Of a stretch of 7,878 nt of DNA, positions 1 to 6,280 are shown piece by piece. Below the pieces are notes generated by a model, which worked only from the letters and a program-made list of their open reading frames with translations, ran no database searches and was not told where the DNA came from. The stretch covers positions 1-7,878 of the forward strand of contig JACCSN010000174.1 of the NCBI GenBank assembly GCA_013812985.1, written 5' to 3'. The stretch comes from Hyphomicrobiales bacterium (GTDB taxonomy: Bacteria; Pseudomonadota; Alphaproteobacteria; Rhizobiales; Afifellaceae). The position numbers and the translations under genes were made by a program. How positions within the stretch are numbered: the first letter of the stretch is position 1; each line of letters opens with the position of its first letter.

Positions 1-159
1 ACATACGGCGGCGCCCTGGCCACCTACGGCGGGGCTTCCTATGAGGCCGTGCCCTACCCGGCGCCGGCGCCGCGGCAATTCCGCCCTGTGTCGCCGCGCG
101 GCTCCGTCACGCTCAGGCCCCGTGAGACCCGTGAGAGCGGAGCCCAGAAGCGCGGCTAA
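1..159 (+). CDS. 3' end of an unrecognised Gly/Tyr/Pro-rich protein (partial)
   Basis: Frame 1 is open from the left edge to a TAA at 157-159 and encodes 52 residues. The first part is Gly/Ala/Tyr-rich with the motif TYGG twice, eight residues apart. A Pro-rich stretch (YPAPAP) follows, then an Arg-rich tail ending in QKRG. Codons end mostly in G or C, as in the clear genes of this window, which supports real coding. The composition resembles the low-complexity tail of a secreted or envelope protein, but no family is recognisable and the start lies outside the window. No terminator-like hairpin with a T-run follows the stop. Confidence 0.45.
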   Translation, partial: TYGGALATYGGASYEAVPYPAPAPRQFRPVSPRGSVTLRPRETRESGAQKRG

Positions 160-203
160 ATCGAACGGGCGAACATGGAAGCTCGACTGGACCGACCCCG
201 CCG

Positions 204-646
204 CTAAGAGCCGGGAGTGAGGTATCGTCGTCTTCTTCGAAGTGCGGGCTTGCCGAAGATGACAAGCGCCTCCTGCAAGCGCGGCAGCTTGGTCGCGTGC
301 ATCGGATCGAGGATTCGACGCGCCTCGGTCTCGCGGACGCCCAGCCGGCGCGCAAGCTCCGACTTGGACATGCTTGAGGCGGCGAAAGCCTCCAGAACTG
401 CGAGTTTCGCCGCCGCCTCGGCCGATACCGTACCTTGACCCCGATTTCCGTCCCTGCGCGCGGCACAGGAAGGCGGCGCATCGGATAGGACAGGAGCGCG
501 GTCGCGAGGGCTTCCTCCGCTGCCCGTAGTGCATCGCTTTCACCATCGCCTTCAGTGATCGCTTCCGGCACGTCCGGAAAGGACACGACGATCACTCCCT
601 CTTTGCCGCCTGCTTCCAGCACGGCGCGGTACGAGTAGGTTCGCAT
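204..646 (-). pseudogene. HicB-family antitoxin, frameshifted
   Basis: The ATG at 646-644 opens a HicB-like N-terminal domain of about 70 residues: beta-strand stretch RTYSYRAVLEA, then VVSFPDVPEAITEGD, then a helix rich in Ala/Glu ending ALLSYPMRRLPVPRA. After GVKV (about 439-428) this frame degenerates into an Arg-rich sequence. The family sequence resumes in another frame from about 428: SAEAAAKLAVLEAFAAS, then the helix-turn-helix SKSELARRLGV, then RRILDPMHATKLPRLQEAL, ending at a TAG at 206-204. The frames differ as expected from a one-base loss (or two-base gain) near 428-433, where GTACGG and GTATCGG stand next to each other. HicB proteins neutralise the mRNase HicA and repress their own operon. 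No hicA-like frame is seen on either side, so this is a decayed or orphan antitoxin. A sequencing error would make it an intact orphan gene. The last residues after GKPAL (RRRRYLTPGS) do not look like a usual HicB end, so a second lesion is possible. Confidence 0.72.
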
Positions 647-656
647 CAAGCACGCT

Positions 657-674
657 TCGCACAGTTTTGTGCGA
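657..674. promoter_or_regulatory. Inverted repeat upstream of hicB remnant (candidate operator)
   Basis: TCGCACA and TGTGCGA form a perfect 7-base inverted repeat around GTTT. It ends 11 bases before the hicB ATG on the - strand and about 110 bases before the phasin gene on the + strand. HicB proteins with a helix-turn-helix often bind inverted repeats at their own promoter, so an operator is the natural reading. This is inferred from position only. It could instead be a short RNA hairpin in the hicB leader. Confidence 0.35.
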
Positions 675-781
675 GCGACAATTACCAGCCCAAGACAGCG
701 AAACGCCGAGGCCTACTTCGCTCAAGGCGGTCGAGCCAGCGGATCGAAGGCGTACAACATAGACCTCAGGAGGATGTCACG

Positions 782-1264
782 ATGAATGCGAAGGACGATG
801 GTCTCACCGCAGGTGTGCAACGGTTGAACGCATTGCTGGGTTGGTGGGGAGTCCCGATGGCCGGTGGCAATGGCACGATCGACAGGCGGATGAAGCGGTT
901 CCAGCAATTTGCGTCGGACCTGCAGAGCGCATGTGGCGACGCCTATGGTGGCCAGATGGATGTCTTATGCGCCAGCAACGATCGGATTGCGCGCTCCTTT
1001 CAGGACCTGCTGCGAAGCCGGCAGCCGCAAGAGGCGATGGCCGCGGAATTAGGCATCCTGGCGACATTTCTCGAGAGTGCGTCACGGCAGGCACGGGGAT
1101 GGGCCGAACTGACGGAGAAGCTGCAGACATGCTGCGTCGCAGTCGCGCAAGATGCGGCCGAGGATCTTCGTCGACGAGCGCCGGAAACGGCTCCCACACC
1201 TGAGATCGGCGAGCCGGACCAGTCCGCCGCCCAAAAGACACGCAGGCAATTGGCGCCCGCCTAA
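782..1264 (+). CDS. Phasin-like protein (160 aa)
   Basis: Phasins are small amphipathic proteins that coat polyhydroxyalkanoate granules in the cytoplasm. The 160-residue product has no signal peptide or membrane helix. Residues about 35-130 are predicted to be almost wholly helical. The core at about 77-130 (RSRQPQEAMAAELGILATF, then ESASRQARGWAELTEKL and an Ala-rich helix) has the family pattern of a 'P-E-E-A' start followed by long Gln/Ala/Glu helices with hydrophobic spacing. The N-terminus holds a short hydrophobic patch (ALLGWWGVPMAG, 17-28) and the tail from 134 is Pro/Gln-rich and probably unstructured. Four cysteines (51, 63, 117, 118) are unusual for a phasin. The start is secure: AGGAGG at 768-773 lies eight bases before the ATG. 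The next gene encodes a lipase-fold hydrolase and a 3-hydroxybutyrate dehydrogenase lies further down, which supports a PHB granule role. The family call is by pattern and context, since phasins are weakly conserved. Confidence 0.7.
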   Translation: MNAKDDGLTAGVQRLNALLGWWGVPMAGGNGTIDRRMKRFQQFASDLQSACGDAYGGQMDVLCASNDRIARSFQDLLRSRQPQEAMAAELGILATFLESASRQARGWAELTEKLQTCCVAVAQDAAEDLRRRAPETAPTPEIGEPDQSAAQKTRRQLAPA

Positions 1265-1471
1265 ACGAAGGGATGCCGGTAGCGCGCACGCCGTGCTCCG
1301 CTTTGCCTTGTGGGCTGCCCTTTGTTCTCGAATTCGAAAAGTTGAGCCGAACATAATTTTTTGACATCGGCGAGTGAGGTTTTTCAACCGGCCGCAAGCG
1401 AACCGCTGGGCCCGGATTATCCACCGAGCTGGCCAATTGAACCGGCAATACCTCCACTGCGGGATACACAA
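1265..1471 (+). promoter_or_regulatory. Leader/promoter region of the patatin-ADC-BDH unit
   Basis: These 207 bases between the phasin and the patatin gene hold a 10-base perfect palindrome, TCGAATTCGA (1328-1337). An A/T-rich stretch follows, leading into TTGACA at 1361-1366, a perfect match to the sigma-70 -35 hexamer. No good -10 box is seen 15-18 bases further on (the best is TTCAAC near 1383), so the promoter is tentative. No strong terminator for the phasin is visible; GCAC-gcc-GTGC near 1288 is too short and lacks a T-run. The same TTG could in principle start an N-terminally extended patatin protein. Confidence 0.25.
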
Positions 1472-2719
1472 ATGACCGATCGTAAACCACCGGCACGACC
1501 AGCATCTTATGACAAGAAGGTCGCCCTCGTTCTGCAAGGAGGGGGCGCGCTTGGCAGCTACCAGGCCGGCGTCTATGAAGCGCTGGCGTCCTCTGCATAT
1601 CTCCCCGACTGGGTCGCGGGCATCTCGATCGGAGCAATCAACGCGGCGATCATTGCCGGCAATGCGCCGGAGAACCGCGTCGCGCGTCTGCGCAGTTTTT
1701 GGGAGGAAATCACGGCACCGACAGCGTGGTGGCCCTCTGGCCTGACCGGACCGTTGGCCATGTGGCAACAAAAGGCGAGCGCGCAGTCGGCCCTGTTATT
1801 CGGCCAGCCCGGCTTTTTCGCTCCGCGCAGCGCGCTGGATTGGTTTTCGTTGGATAAAGCCACGAGCTACTACGACACCAAATGCCTCAAGAGCACGCTG
1901 GAGCGGCTGGTAGATTTCGACCGCATAAATAGTCCAAGTGACAAGGAAATGCGATTCAGCGTGGGAGCAGTTAACGTTCGTACCGGCCGTTTTGTGTACT
2001 TTGACAGCGAGGAGATCAGCATTCGTCCCGAGCATGTCATGGCGAGCGGCGCGCTGCCGCCGGGCTTCCCTCCCGTCGAGATCGACGGCGAGCATTATTG
2101 GGACGGTGGTCTCGTCTCAAACACGCCGCTGCAATATGTGCTCGACTATTATCCGCGCCGCAGCCGCCTCACCTTTCAGGTCGACGTGTTCCAGGGCTTC
2201 GGACAGCTCCCGACAAATCTCGAAGAGGTCAGCGAGCGGCAAAATGACATCCGCTATTCAAGCCGGACGCGGGTGAATACCGACGCGTTCCAGCAAAAGC
2301 ACGATGTTCGTCATGCGATTAACGAGTTGGAGAAACTGCTGCCGGCCGAGATTCTGGAGACGGAGCAGGGTAAGCGGCTGCACGCGTTCGGCTGCGTCAC
2401 CGAGTTGGATATCGTTCAACTCATCTATCGCCCCTTCGCGCCTCAGGGCGCGGCGAAGGATTACGAGTTCAGCCGGAGCACGATGAACGCTCGCTGGCAG
2501 CAAGGGCTTTCAGACGCCGCCGCCACCTTGCAGGCCGCGCCATGGCTTGCGCCAAAGGTGAATGAGGTCGGCGTCCGTGTCTTCGATGTCATACACGCCA
2601 TTTTGCTCGACCAGAACCCGGCGCTGGCCAAAGCGAGGGGCGGGGATGCCGATCGCCCCGCCATGCCGCCGATCAAGGAGCACATGTCCGAAGGTCCCAA
2701 GGTCAAGAAGTCAGCGTGA
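1472..2719 (+). CDS. Patatin-like phospholipase/hydrolase with C-terminal DUF3734
   Basis: This is a 415-residue cytoplasmic serine hydrolase of the patatin family, which uses a Ser-Asp dyad to cleave acyl esters. Counted from the ATG at 1472, the oxyanion-hole loop [11 protein letters not shown] lies at about 21-31. The nucleophile is Ser52 in GISIG (50-54) and the catalytic Asp211 sits in WDGG (210-213). The C-terminal part, containing [12 protein letters not shown] and a helix of the type [12 protein letters not shown], matches the DUF3734 domain typical of this bacterial subgroup. All catalytic residues are present. The frame is open back to a TTG at 1361, which would add 37 Pro-rich residues, but that TTG has no ribosome binding site. 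ATG 1472 has GGGA seven bases upstream and puts the first beta-strand near the N-terminus as in relatives. The next gene begins 14 bases after the stop. Lying between a phasin and ADC/BDH genes, the enzyme may act on PHB or its oligomers, but the sequence alone does not separate this from phospholipase activity. Confidence 0.92.
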   Translation: MTDRKPPARPASYDKKVALVLQGGGALGSYQAGVYEALASSAYLPDWVAGISIGAINAAIIAGNAPENRVARLRSFWEEITAPTAWWPSGLTGPLAMWQQKASAQSALLFGQPGFFAPRSALDWFSLDKATSYYDTKCLKSTLERLVDFDRINSPSDKEMRFSVGAVNVRTGRFVYFDSEEISIRPEHVMASGALPPGFPPVEIDGEHYWDGGLVSNTPLQYVLDYYPRRSRLTFQVDVFQGFGQLPTNLEEVSERQNDIRYSSRTRVNTDAFQQKHDVRHAINELEKLLPAEILETEQGKRLHAFGCVTELDIVQLIYRPFAPQGAAKDYEFSRSTMNARWQQGLSDAAATLQAAPWLAPKVNEVGVRVFDVIHAILLDQNPALAKARGGDADRPAMPPIKEHMSEGPKVKKSA

Positions 2720-2721
2720 TC

Positions 2722-2725
2722 GGAG
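2722..2725 (+). promoter_or_regulatory. Ribosome binding site deciding the start of ADC copy 1
   Basis: GGAG lies eight bases before the GTG at 2734. The alternative GTG at 2716 overlaps the patatin stop (GTGA) but has only a weak purine run upstream. Starting at 2734 also lines up residue for residue with the ATG start of the second ADC copy (DASEV against KADEV). Confidence 0.6.
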
Positions 2726-2733
2726 TTAGACCG

Positions 2734-3471
2734 GTGGACGCATCCGAAGTGGCCGGGAGCGCCTTTGCGATGCCGCTCACCAGCCCGTCATATCCGCGCG
2801 GGCCGTATCGCTTCACCAACCGCGAGCATTTGATCGTCACCTATCGCACCGATCCCGCCGCGCTGGAGTTGGCCGTGCCGGAACCACTCGAGGTGGGCGA
2901 TCCGCTTGTGCGGCTCGAATTCATGCGCATGGAGGGCAGCACCGGTTTCGGGCGCTATTCCGGGGCCGCACAACACATCCCAGTTCGCTTCGGCGCGCAG
3001 ACGGGCGCCTATACCCACAACATGTTTCTCGATGTTCATGCACCTATTTCCGGCGGGCGCGAGCTGTGGGGCTTTCCGCAGAAGCTTGCCGCGCCGCGAC
3101 TGACAGTCGCGCATGACGTCCTGCTCGGGATACTCAACTATGGGCCCGAGCGCGTCGCAACGGCGACGATGGGATACAAGCACGGACCCATTGCCGACGA
3201 TGTGGCGCTGGCGATGCTAAACGAGCCAGGGTTCCTGCTCAAGATCATTCCGCACGTGAACGGCTCACCACGCGTTTGCGAGCTGGTGCGCTATTTCCGG
3301 CGCAACATTGTCCTGAAAGGCGCGTGGACCGGGCCGGCGGCACTTGAGTTGCACCCGCACGCCCTGGCCCCCCTGAACGATCTGCCGGTTCTTGAAATCA
3401 TCTCATGCGTTCATGTCGTCGCCGATTTCACCCTCGCCCTGGGGGAGGTTGTTCATGACTATCTCGCTTGA
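2734..3471 (+). CDS. Acetoacetate decarboxylase paralog lacking the Schiff-base Lys and active-site Glu
   Basis: The 245-residue product is full length for acetoacetate decarboxylase (ADC) and about 69% identical, by hand count, to the next gene. ADC converts acetoacetate to acetone and CO2 through a Schiff base on a lysine. Compared with the Clostridium acetobutylicum enzyme (recalled from memory), Arg30 (= R29) and Glu62 (= E61) are kept. The key lysine (K115) of the motif FPKKL is replaced by Gln116, codon CAG at 3079-3081, giving FPQKL. The catalytic glutamate (E76) of YTESGQ is replaced by Gly77, codon GGG at 2962-2964, in a wholly altered loop YSGAAQ. The neighbouring lysine (K116 equivalent, Lys117) remains. 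The rest of the fold, including [21 protein letters not shown] and GAWTGPA, is conserved and the frame is intact, so the gene appears to be under selection. It lies 14 bases after the patatin stop and 24 bases before copy 2. It is probably not a normal decarboxylase: it may be a structural or regulatory subunit, or have another reaction. Confidence 0.9.
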   Translation: MDASEVAGSAFAMPLTSPSYPRGPYRFTNREHLIVTYRTDPAALELAVPEPLEVGDPLVRLEFMRMEGSTGFGRYSGAAQHIPVRFGAQTGAYTHNMFLDVHAPISGGRELWGFPQKLAAPRLTVAHDVLLGILNYGPERVATATMGYKHGPIADDVALAMLNEPGFLLKIIPHVNGSPRVCELVRYFRRNIVLKGAWTGPAALELHPHALAPLNDLPVLEIISCVHVVADFTLALGEVVHDYLA

Positions 3472-3495
3472 GGCCATCTTGAGGAAACCCCGGCC

Positions 3496-4236
3496 ATGAA
3501 AGCCGACGAAGTCCGCAAGCGCGCCTTTTCGATGCCGCTCCACAGCCCGGCCTATCCGCGCGGGCCCTATCGGTTCGTCAATCGCGAATATCTGATCGTC
3601 GCCTATCGCACGGACCCTGCGGCGCTCAAGAAGGTCGTGCCCAAGCCGCTGGAGATCGTGGACCCGATTGTCAAATACGAATTCATCCGCATGCCCGACA
3701 GCACCGGTTTTGGCGACTATACCGAATCCGGCCAGGTCATTCCGGTACGGTTCAACGGCGAGACGGGCGGCTATACCCATGCCATGTTCCTCGATGACGA
3801 TCCGCCCATTGCTGGCGGTCGGGAACTTTGGGGATTTCCGAAGAAGCTCGCGTCGCCAACATTGCGCGTCGAACACGATACGCTGCTCGGCACGCTCGAC
3901 TACGGCCCGGTGCGCATCGCCACCGGCTCCATGGGGTATAAGCATCAGCCGATGGAACATGATGTCGCGCTGCGGGCGCTCGGCGAGCCGGGATTCCTGC
4001 TGAAAATCGTTCCGCATGTCGATGGATCGCCGCGAATTTGCGAACTCGTCCGCTACAACTTGGGCGACATCAATTTGAAAGGCGCATGGACCGGGCCGGC
4101 AGCCCTGACGCTGCATCCCCATGCGTTGGCGCCGGTCAGCGAGCTTCCTGTGCTCGAAGTAATTTCAGGCGTCCATCTGATCGCCGACCTGACGCTTAAT
4201 CTCGGCGAAGTCGTCCATGACTATCTCGCCACTTGA
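3496..4236 (+). CDS. adc: Acetoacetate decarboxylase (catalytically complete copy)
   Basis: This 246-residue cytosolic enzyme (EC 4.1.1.4) should decarboxylate acetoacetate to acetone and CO2. Family motifs run in order: [11 protein letters not shown] with Arg30 in NREY (27-32), KYEF with Glu62, YTESGQVIP with Glu77, [12 protein letters not shown] with Schiff-base Lys116 and pKa-lowering Lys117, then [32 protein letters not shown] and a C-terminal EVVHDYLAT. All residues known to matter in the clostridial enzyme are present. The ATG follows GAGGA at 3481-3485 with about ten bases spacing. Its substrate would be supplied by the 3-hydroxybutyrate dehydrogenase encoded 24 bases downstream. The tandem partner upstream, about 69% identical, implies an old local duplication. 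Known ADCs form large oligomers, so mixed assemblies of the two copies are conceivable. Confidence 0.95.
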   Translation: MKADEVRKRAFSMPLHSPAYPRGPYRFVNREYLIVAYRTDPAALKKVVPKPLEIVDPIVKYEFIRMPDSTGFGDYTESGQVIPVRFNGETGGYTHAMFLDDDPPIAGGRELWGFPKKLASPTLRVEHDTLLGTLDYGPVRIATGSMGYKHQPMEHDVALRALGEPGFLLKIVPHVDGSPRICELVRYNLGDINLKGAWTGPAALTLHPHALAPVSELPVLEVISGVHLIADLTLNLGEVVHDYLAT

Positions 4237-4260
4237 AACCACCCGAAGGACAAAATCTGC

Positions 4261-5043
4261 ATGAGCCGCTTTCAAGACAAGGTTGTGATCGTCACCGGGG
4301 CAGCAAGCGGGATCGGCAAGGAGATCGCACATACCTTCGCCCGAGAGGGCGCCAAGATCGTCATCGCCGATCTGAAACAAGACACCGCCGAGACCGCAGC
4401 CGCCGAAATCGTTGCCAATGGCGGGGTCGCCATGGGCGTGGCGATGGACGTGAGCAACGAAGATTCTGTCAATGCCGGTGTAGACGCCGCTCATGATGCT
4501 TACGGTCGCATCGATATCCTGATCAGCAACGCCGGGATTCAGATCGTCCATCCCGTTGAATCGTTCCCATTCGCGGACTGGAGGAAAATGCTCGCCGTCC
4601 ATCTCGATGGTGCGTTCCTGACAACAAAGGCCTGCCTCAAGCACATGTACGCAGCCAAGTCCGGCTCGATCGTCTACATCGGTTCGGTTCATTCGAAGGA
4701 AGCATCGCCCTTAAAGGCAGCCTATGTCACCGCCAAGCACGGCATTCTCGGCCTTTCCCGCGTGGTCGCCAAGGAAGGCGCGAAGCATAACGTCCGCGCC
4801 AACGTCGTGTGCCCGGGCTTCGTGCGCACGCCGCTTGTCGAAAAGCAAATTCCCGAGCAGGCCAAAGAACTCGGCATCAGCGAGGCGGACGTCGTCAAGA
4901 CCGTCATGTTGAAGGAGACGGTCGACGGCGAATTCACGACAGTGGAGGATGTCGCTGCGGCCGTGCTGTATTTTGCAGGGGCGAAGACCAATGCGCTGAC
5001 CGGTCAGTCGCTGGTGGTCAGCCATGGCTGGTTCATGGAATAG
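4261..5043 (+). CDS. bdhA: 3-hydroxybutyrate dehydrogenase (SDR family)
   Basis: The 260-residue short-chain dehydrogenase should interconvert (R)-3-hydroxybutyrate and acetoacetate with NAD(H) in the cytosol, linking PHB breakdown to the ADC encoded just upstream. The Rossmann motif TGAASGIG is at 12-19. Asp37 at the end of the second beta-strand (IVIAD) points to NAD rather than NADP. NAG is at 90-92 and the catalytic Ser142, Tyr155 and Lys159 are in place (YVTAK). [20 protein letters not shown] and the end SHGWFME are characteristic of bacterial 3-hydroxybutyrate dehydrogenases, separating it from ordinary SDRs. The fourth member of the SDR tetrad, usually Asn before L-D/T-G, is His114 here (AVHLDGAF). 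I believe related alphaproteobacterial sequences share this, so activity is probably kept. The ATG follows GAAGGA with about ten bases spacing, 24 bases after the adc stop, in the same operon. Confidence 0.93.
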   Translation: MSRFQDKVVIVTGAASGIGKEIAHTFAREGAKIVIADLKQDTAETAAAEIVANGGVAMGVAMDVSNEDSVNAGVDAAHDAYGRIDILISNAGIQIVHPVESFPFADWRKMLAVHLDGAFLTTKACLKHMYAAKSGSIVYIGSVHSKEASPLKAAYVTAKHGILGLSRVVAKEGAKHNVRANVVCPGFVRTPLVEKQIPEQAKELGISEADVVKTVMLKETVDGEFTTVEDVAAAVLYFAGAKTNALTGQSLVVSHGWFME

Positions 5044-5134
5044 GGTGATCGCGCATGAATGACGTTCAACGCCCGCAGCCGGGACTAATTCAAAGCTGGG
5101 TTTCGCGGGTTTTCCACGGTGATGAAACCTATGT

Positions 5135-5140
5135 AGGAGG
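5135..5140 (+). promoter_or_regulatory. Ribosome binding site deciding the DUF427 start
   Basis: AGGAGG lies seven bases before the ATG at 5148, a near-ideal arrangement. The upstream in-frame ATG at 5055 has only a weak AGGG. The product from 5148 starts MMKAVWNG, the usual beginning of DUF427 proteins. Confidence 0.7.
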
Positions 5141-5147
5141 CAGTCGC

Positions 5148-5438
5148 ATGATGAAGGCCGTGTGGAACGGAACGGTCATCGCCGAGTCCGCGAAGACAGA
5201 GATTGTCGAGGGCAATCACTATTTTCCACCCGAGGCATTGCGCAAGGAATTCTTCCGGTCCAGCGATACCCAAACAGTCTGTCCGTGGAAAGGGACCGCC
5301 CGGTACTATTCGATCGTCGTCGAGGACAAGGTGAATGCCGACGCAGCCTGGTACTACCCAGAGCCCAAGAGTGCGGCGAGCCAGATAGCGGGCAAAGTTG
5401 CGTTCTGGAAGGGTGTGCGGGTCGAGGCTGCGCAATAG
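5148..5438 (+). CDS. DUF427 family protein (96 aa)
   Basis: The 96-residue product is a single DUF427 domain (Pfam PF04248), a small all-beta fold common in bacteria whose biochemical role is not established. The signature residues are all there: KAVWNGTVIAES at the start, EGNHYFPPEAL, then CPWKGTARYY in the middle, AAWYYPEPK and a final KVAFWKGVRVE. The length matches the usual single-domain form. An in-frame ATG at 5055 would add 31 residues (starting MNDVQRPQPG) not typical of the family, with a poorer ribosome binding site, so the shorter form is preferred. The gene follows bdhA on the same strand after about 100 bases with no clear terminator, so co-transcription is possible. It converges on the dehalogenase gene with only 26 bases between the stops. 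Confidence 0.88.
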   Translation: MMKAVWNGTVIAESAKTEIVEGNHYFPPEALRKEFFRSSDTQTVCPWKGTARYYSIVVEDKVNADAAWYYPEPKSAASQIAGKVAFWKGVRVEAAQ

Positions 5439-5464
5439 TGCCGTCATTTCCAGGAATGGACGCG

Positions 5465-6160
5465 TCAGGGGCCAGTTCTTGCCGTGGTCAATAGTGCGGG
5501 CAATTCAGCCAGGGTGCGGATTTCATGATCTGGCGATCCCGGCAACCGTTCGCGCTGTTGTCCGTAGCGGTTGCACCAGACCACGCGCATGCCGAAATCC
5601 GACGCCGCATATGCGTCCCATCCGTTGGAGGATTGGAACGATACAGCGGAGGCGGGTACGCCGAGTTGATCCAGTGCGTATTGATAGACTTTGGGGTGGG
5701 TCTTGAAGGCGCCGACCGCATCAGCCGAGAGCACAACATCGAACAACCCGGTGAGCCCGGCGCCTGAGATGGCGGCGCGCAGCATCGCGGGGGATCCGTT
5801 AGAGAGGATGGCCGTGGCGAACCCTGACTGGCGCAGGGAAAGAAGCACGTCGCGGACCTCCGGAAAGGCGTCAAGCGTTCGATAGAGCTCCATCAACGTC
5901 TCGCGTAGTCCCGGAGTCTGCATAGTCAAGCTGTCGAGGGCGAAATCCAGTGCGTCCTCAGTGATCTGCCAGAAATCGATATAGCGACCCTGAAGGGTCC
6001 GCAGCCAGGTGTATTGGAGCTGCTTGTCGCGCCACAATGACGTCAGGGCAGCGCGACGGTCCTCTGGAATATCGGGGCAGCGCGCGGCGGCGGAAGCGAA
6101 GTCAAACAGCGTGCCATAAGCGTCGAAGACGCAAGCACGAACGCCAGTGAGCTGGCTCAT
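5465..6160 (-). CDS. (S)-2-haloacid dehalogenase, type II (HAD superfamily)
   Basis: The 231-residue cytosolic hydrolase should convert L-2-haloacids such as chloroacetate or 2-chloropropionate to 2-hydroxyacids through an aspartyl ester. The nucleophile is Asp13 in FDAYGTLFD. Arg44 in WRDKQLQYTWLR corresponds to the halide/substrate Arg of L-DEX YL. Ser120-Asn121 are in ILSNGSP, Lys153 is in FKTHPKVY with Tyr159 after it, and SSNGWDA (177-183) supplies the Ser, Asn and Asp of the last motif. This SSN-W-D block separates true haloacid dehalogenases from other HAD phosphatases. The ATG at 6160 is chosen because GAGGAA lies seven bases before it. An in-frame ATG at 6211 would add 17 residues without a ribosome binding site. 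The flavoprotein gene lies upstream on the same strand, 128 bases away, and the intergenic region holds A/T-rich inverted repeats. Confidence 0.93.
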   Translation of the reverse strand: MSQLTGVRACVFDAYGTLFDFASAAARCPDIPEDRRAALTSLWRDKQLQYTWLRTLQGRYIDFWQITEDALDFALDSLTMQTPGLRETLMELYRTLDAFPEVRDVLLSLRQSGFATAILSNGSPAMLRAAISGAGLTGLFDVVLSADAVGAFKTHPKVYQYALDQLGVPASAVSFQSSNGWDAYAASDFGMRVVWCNRYGQQRERLPGSPDHEIRTLAELPALLTTARTGP

Positions 6161-6167
6161 CGAGAGG

Positions 6168-6173
6168 TTCCTC
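6168..6173 (-). promoter_or_regulatory. Ribosome binding site deciding the dehalogenase start
   Basis: On the - strand GAGGAA lies seven bases before the ATG at 6160-6158. No comparable site precedes the alternative ATG at 6211, so the 231-residue product is preferred. Confidence 0.6.
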
Positions 6174-6252
6174 GGATTGGATAGTTCTTTTCGTTCACGG
6201 AACTTCGCCATTAGAAGGGTATCGAGAACCAGTTGGGCAAACGGTGCGTTGA

Positions 6253-6266
6253 CTAAACTAATTTAG
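6253..6266. promoter_or_regulatory. A/T-rich inverted repeat in the dehalogenase leader (candidate operator)
   Basis: CTAAA and TTTAG form a perfect 5-base inverted repeat around CTAA, inside an A/T-rich patch that stands out from the surrounding G/C-rich DNA. It is about 93 bases upstream of the dehalogenase ATG and downstream of the flavoprotein stop. Position and symmetry suit a binding site for a dimeric repressor or activator of the dehalogenase gene. No regulator gene is in the window, so the call is tentative. Confidence 0.3.
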
Positions 6267-6280
6267 ACCGCGCGCTTCCA

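Noticed and set aside
804..1637. Long - strand frame (277 codons) opposite the phasin and patatin genes
   Set aside because: It is Arg/Pro/Ser-rich with no recognisable domain, and lies opposite two well-supported genes with good ribosome binding sites. It is a G/C-driven antisense shadow.
3403..4122. - strand frame of 239 codons opposite the two ADC genes
   Set aside because: The opposite strand encodes conserved ADC sequence; this frame arises from its codon bias.
5439..5464. Possible bidirectional terminator between the convergent DUF427 and dehalogenase genes
   Set aside because: CATTTCC-A-GGAATG looks symmetric but leaves a one-base loop and no T-runs, so no stable terminator hairpin can be supported.
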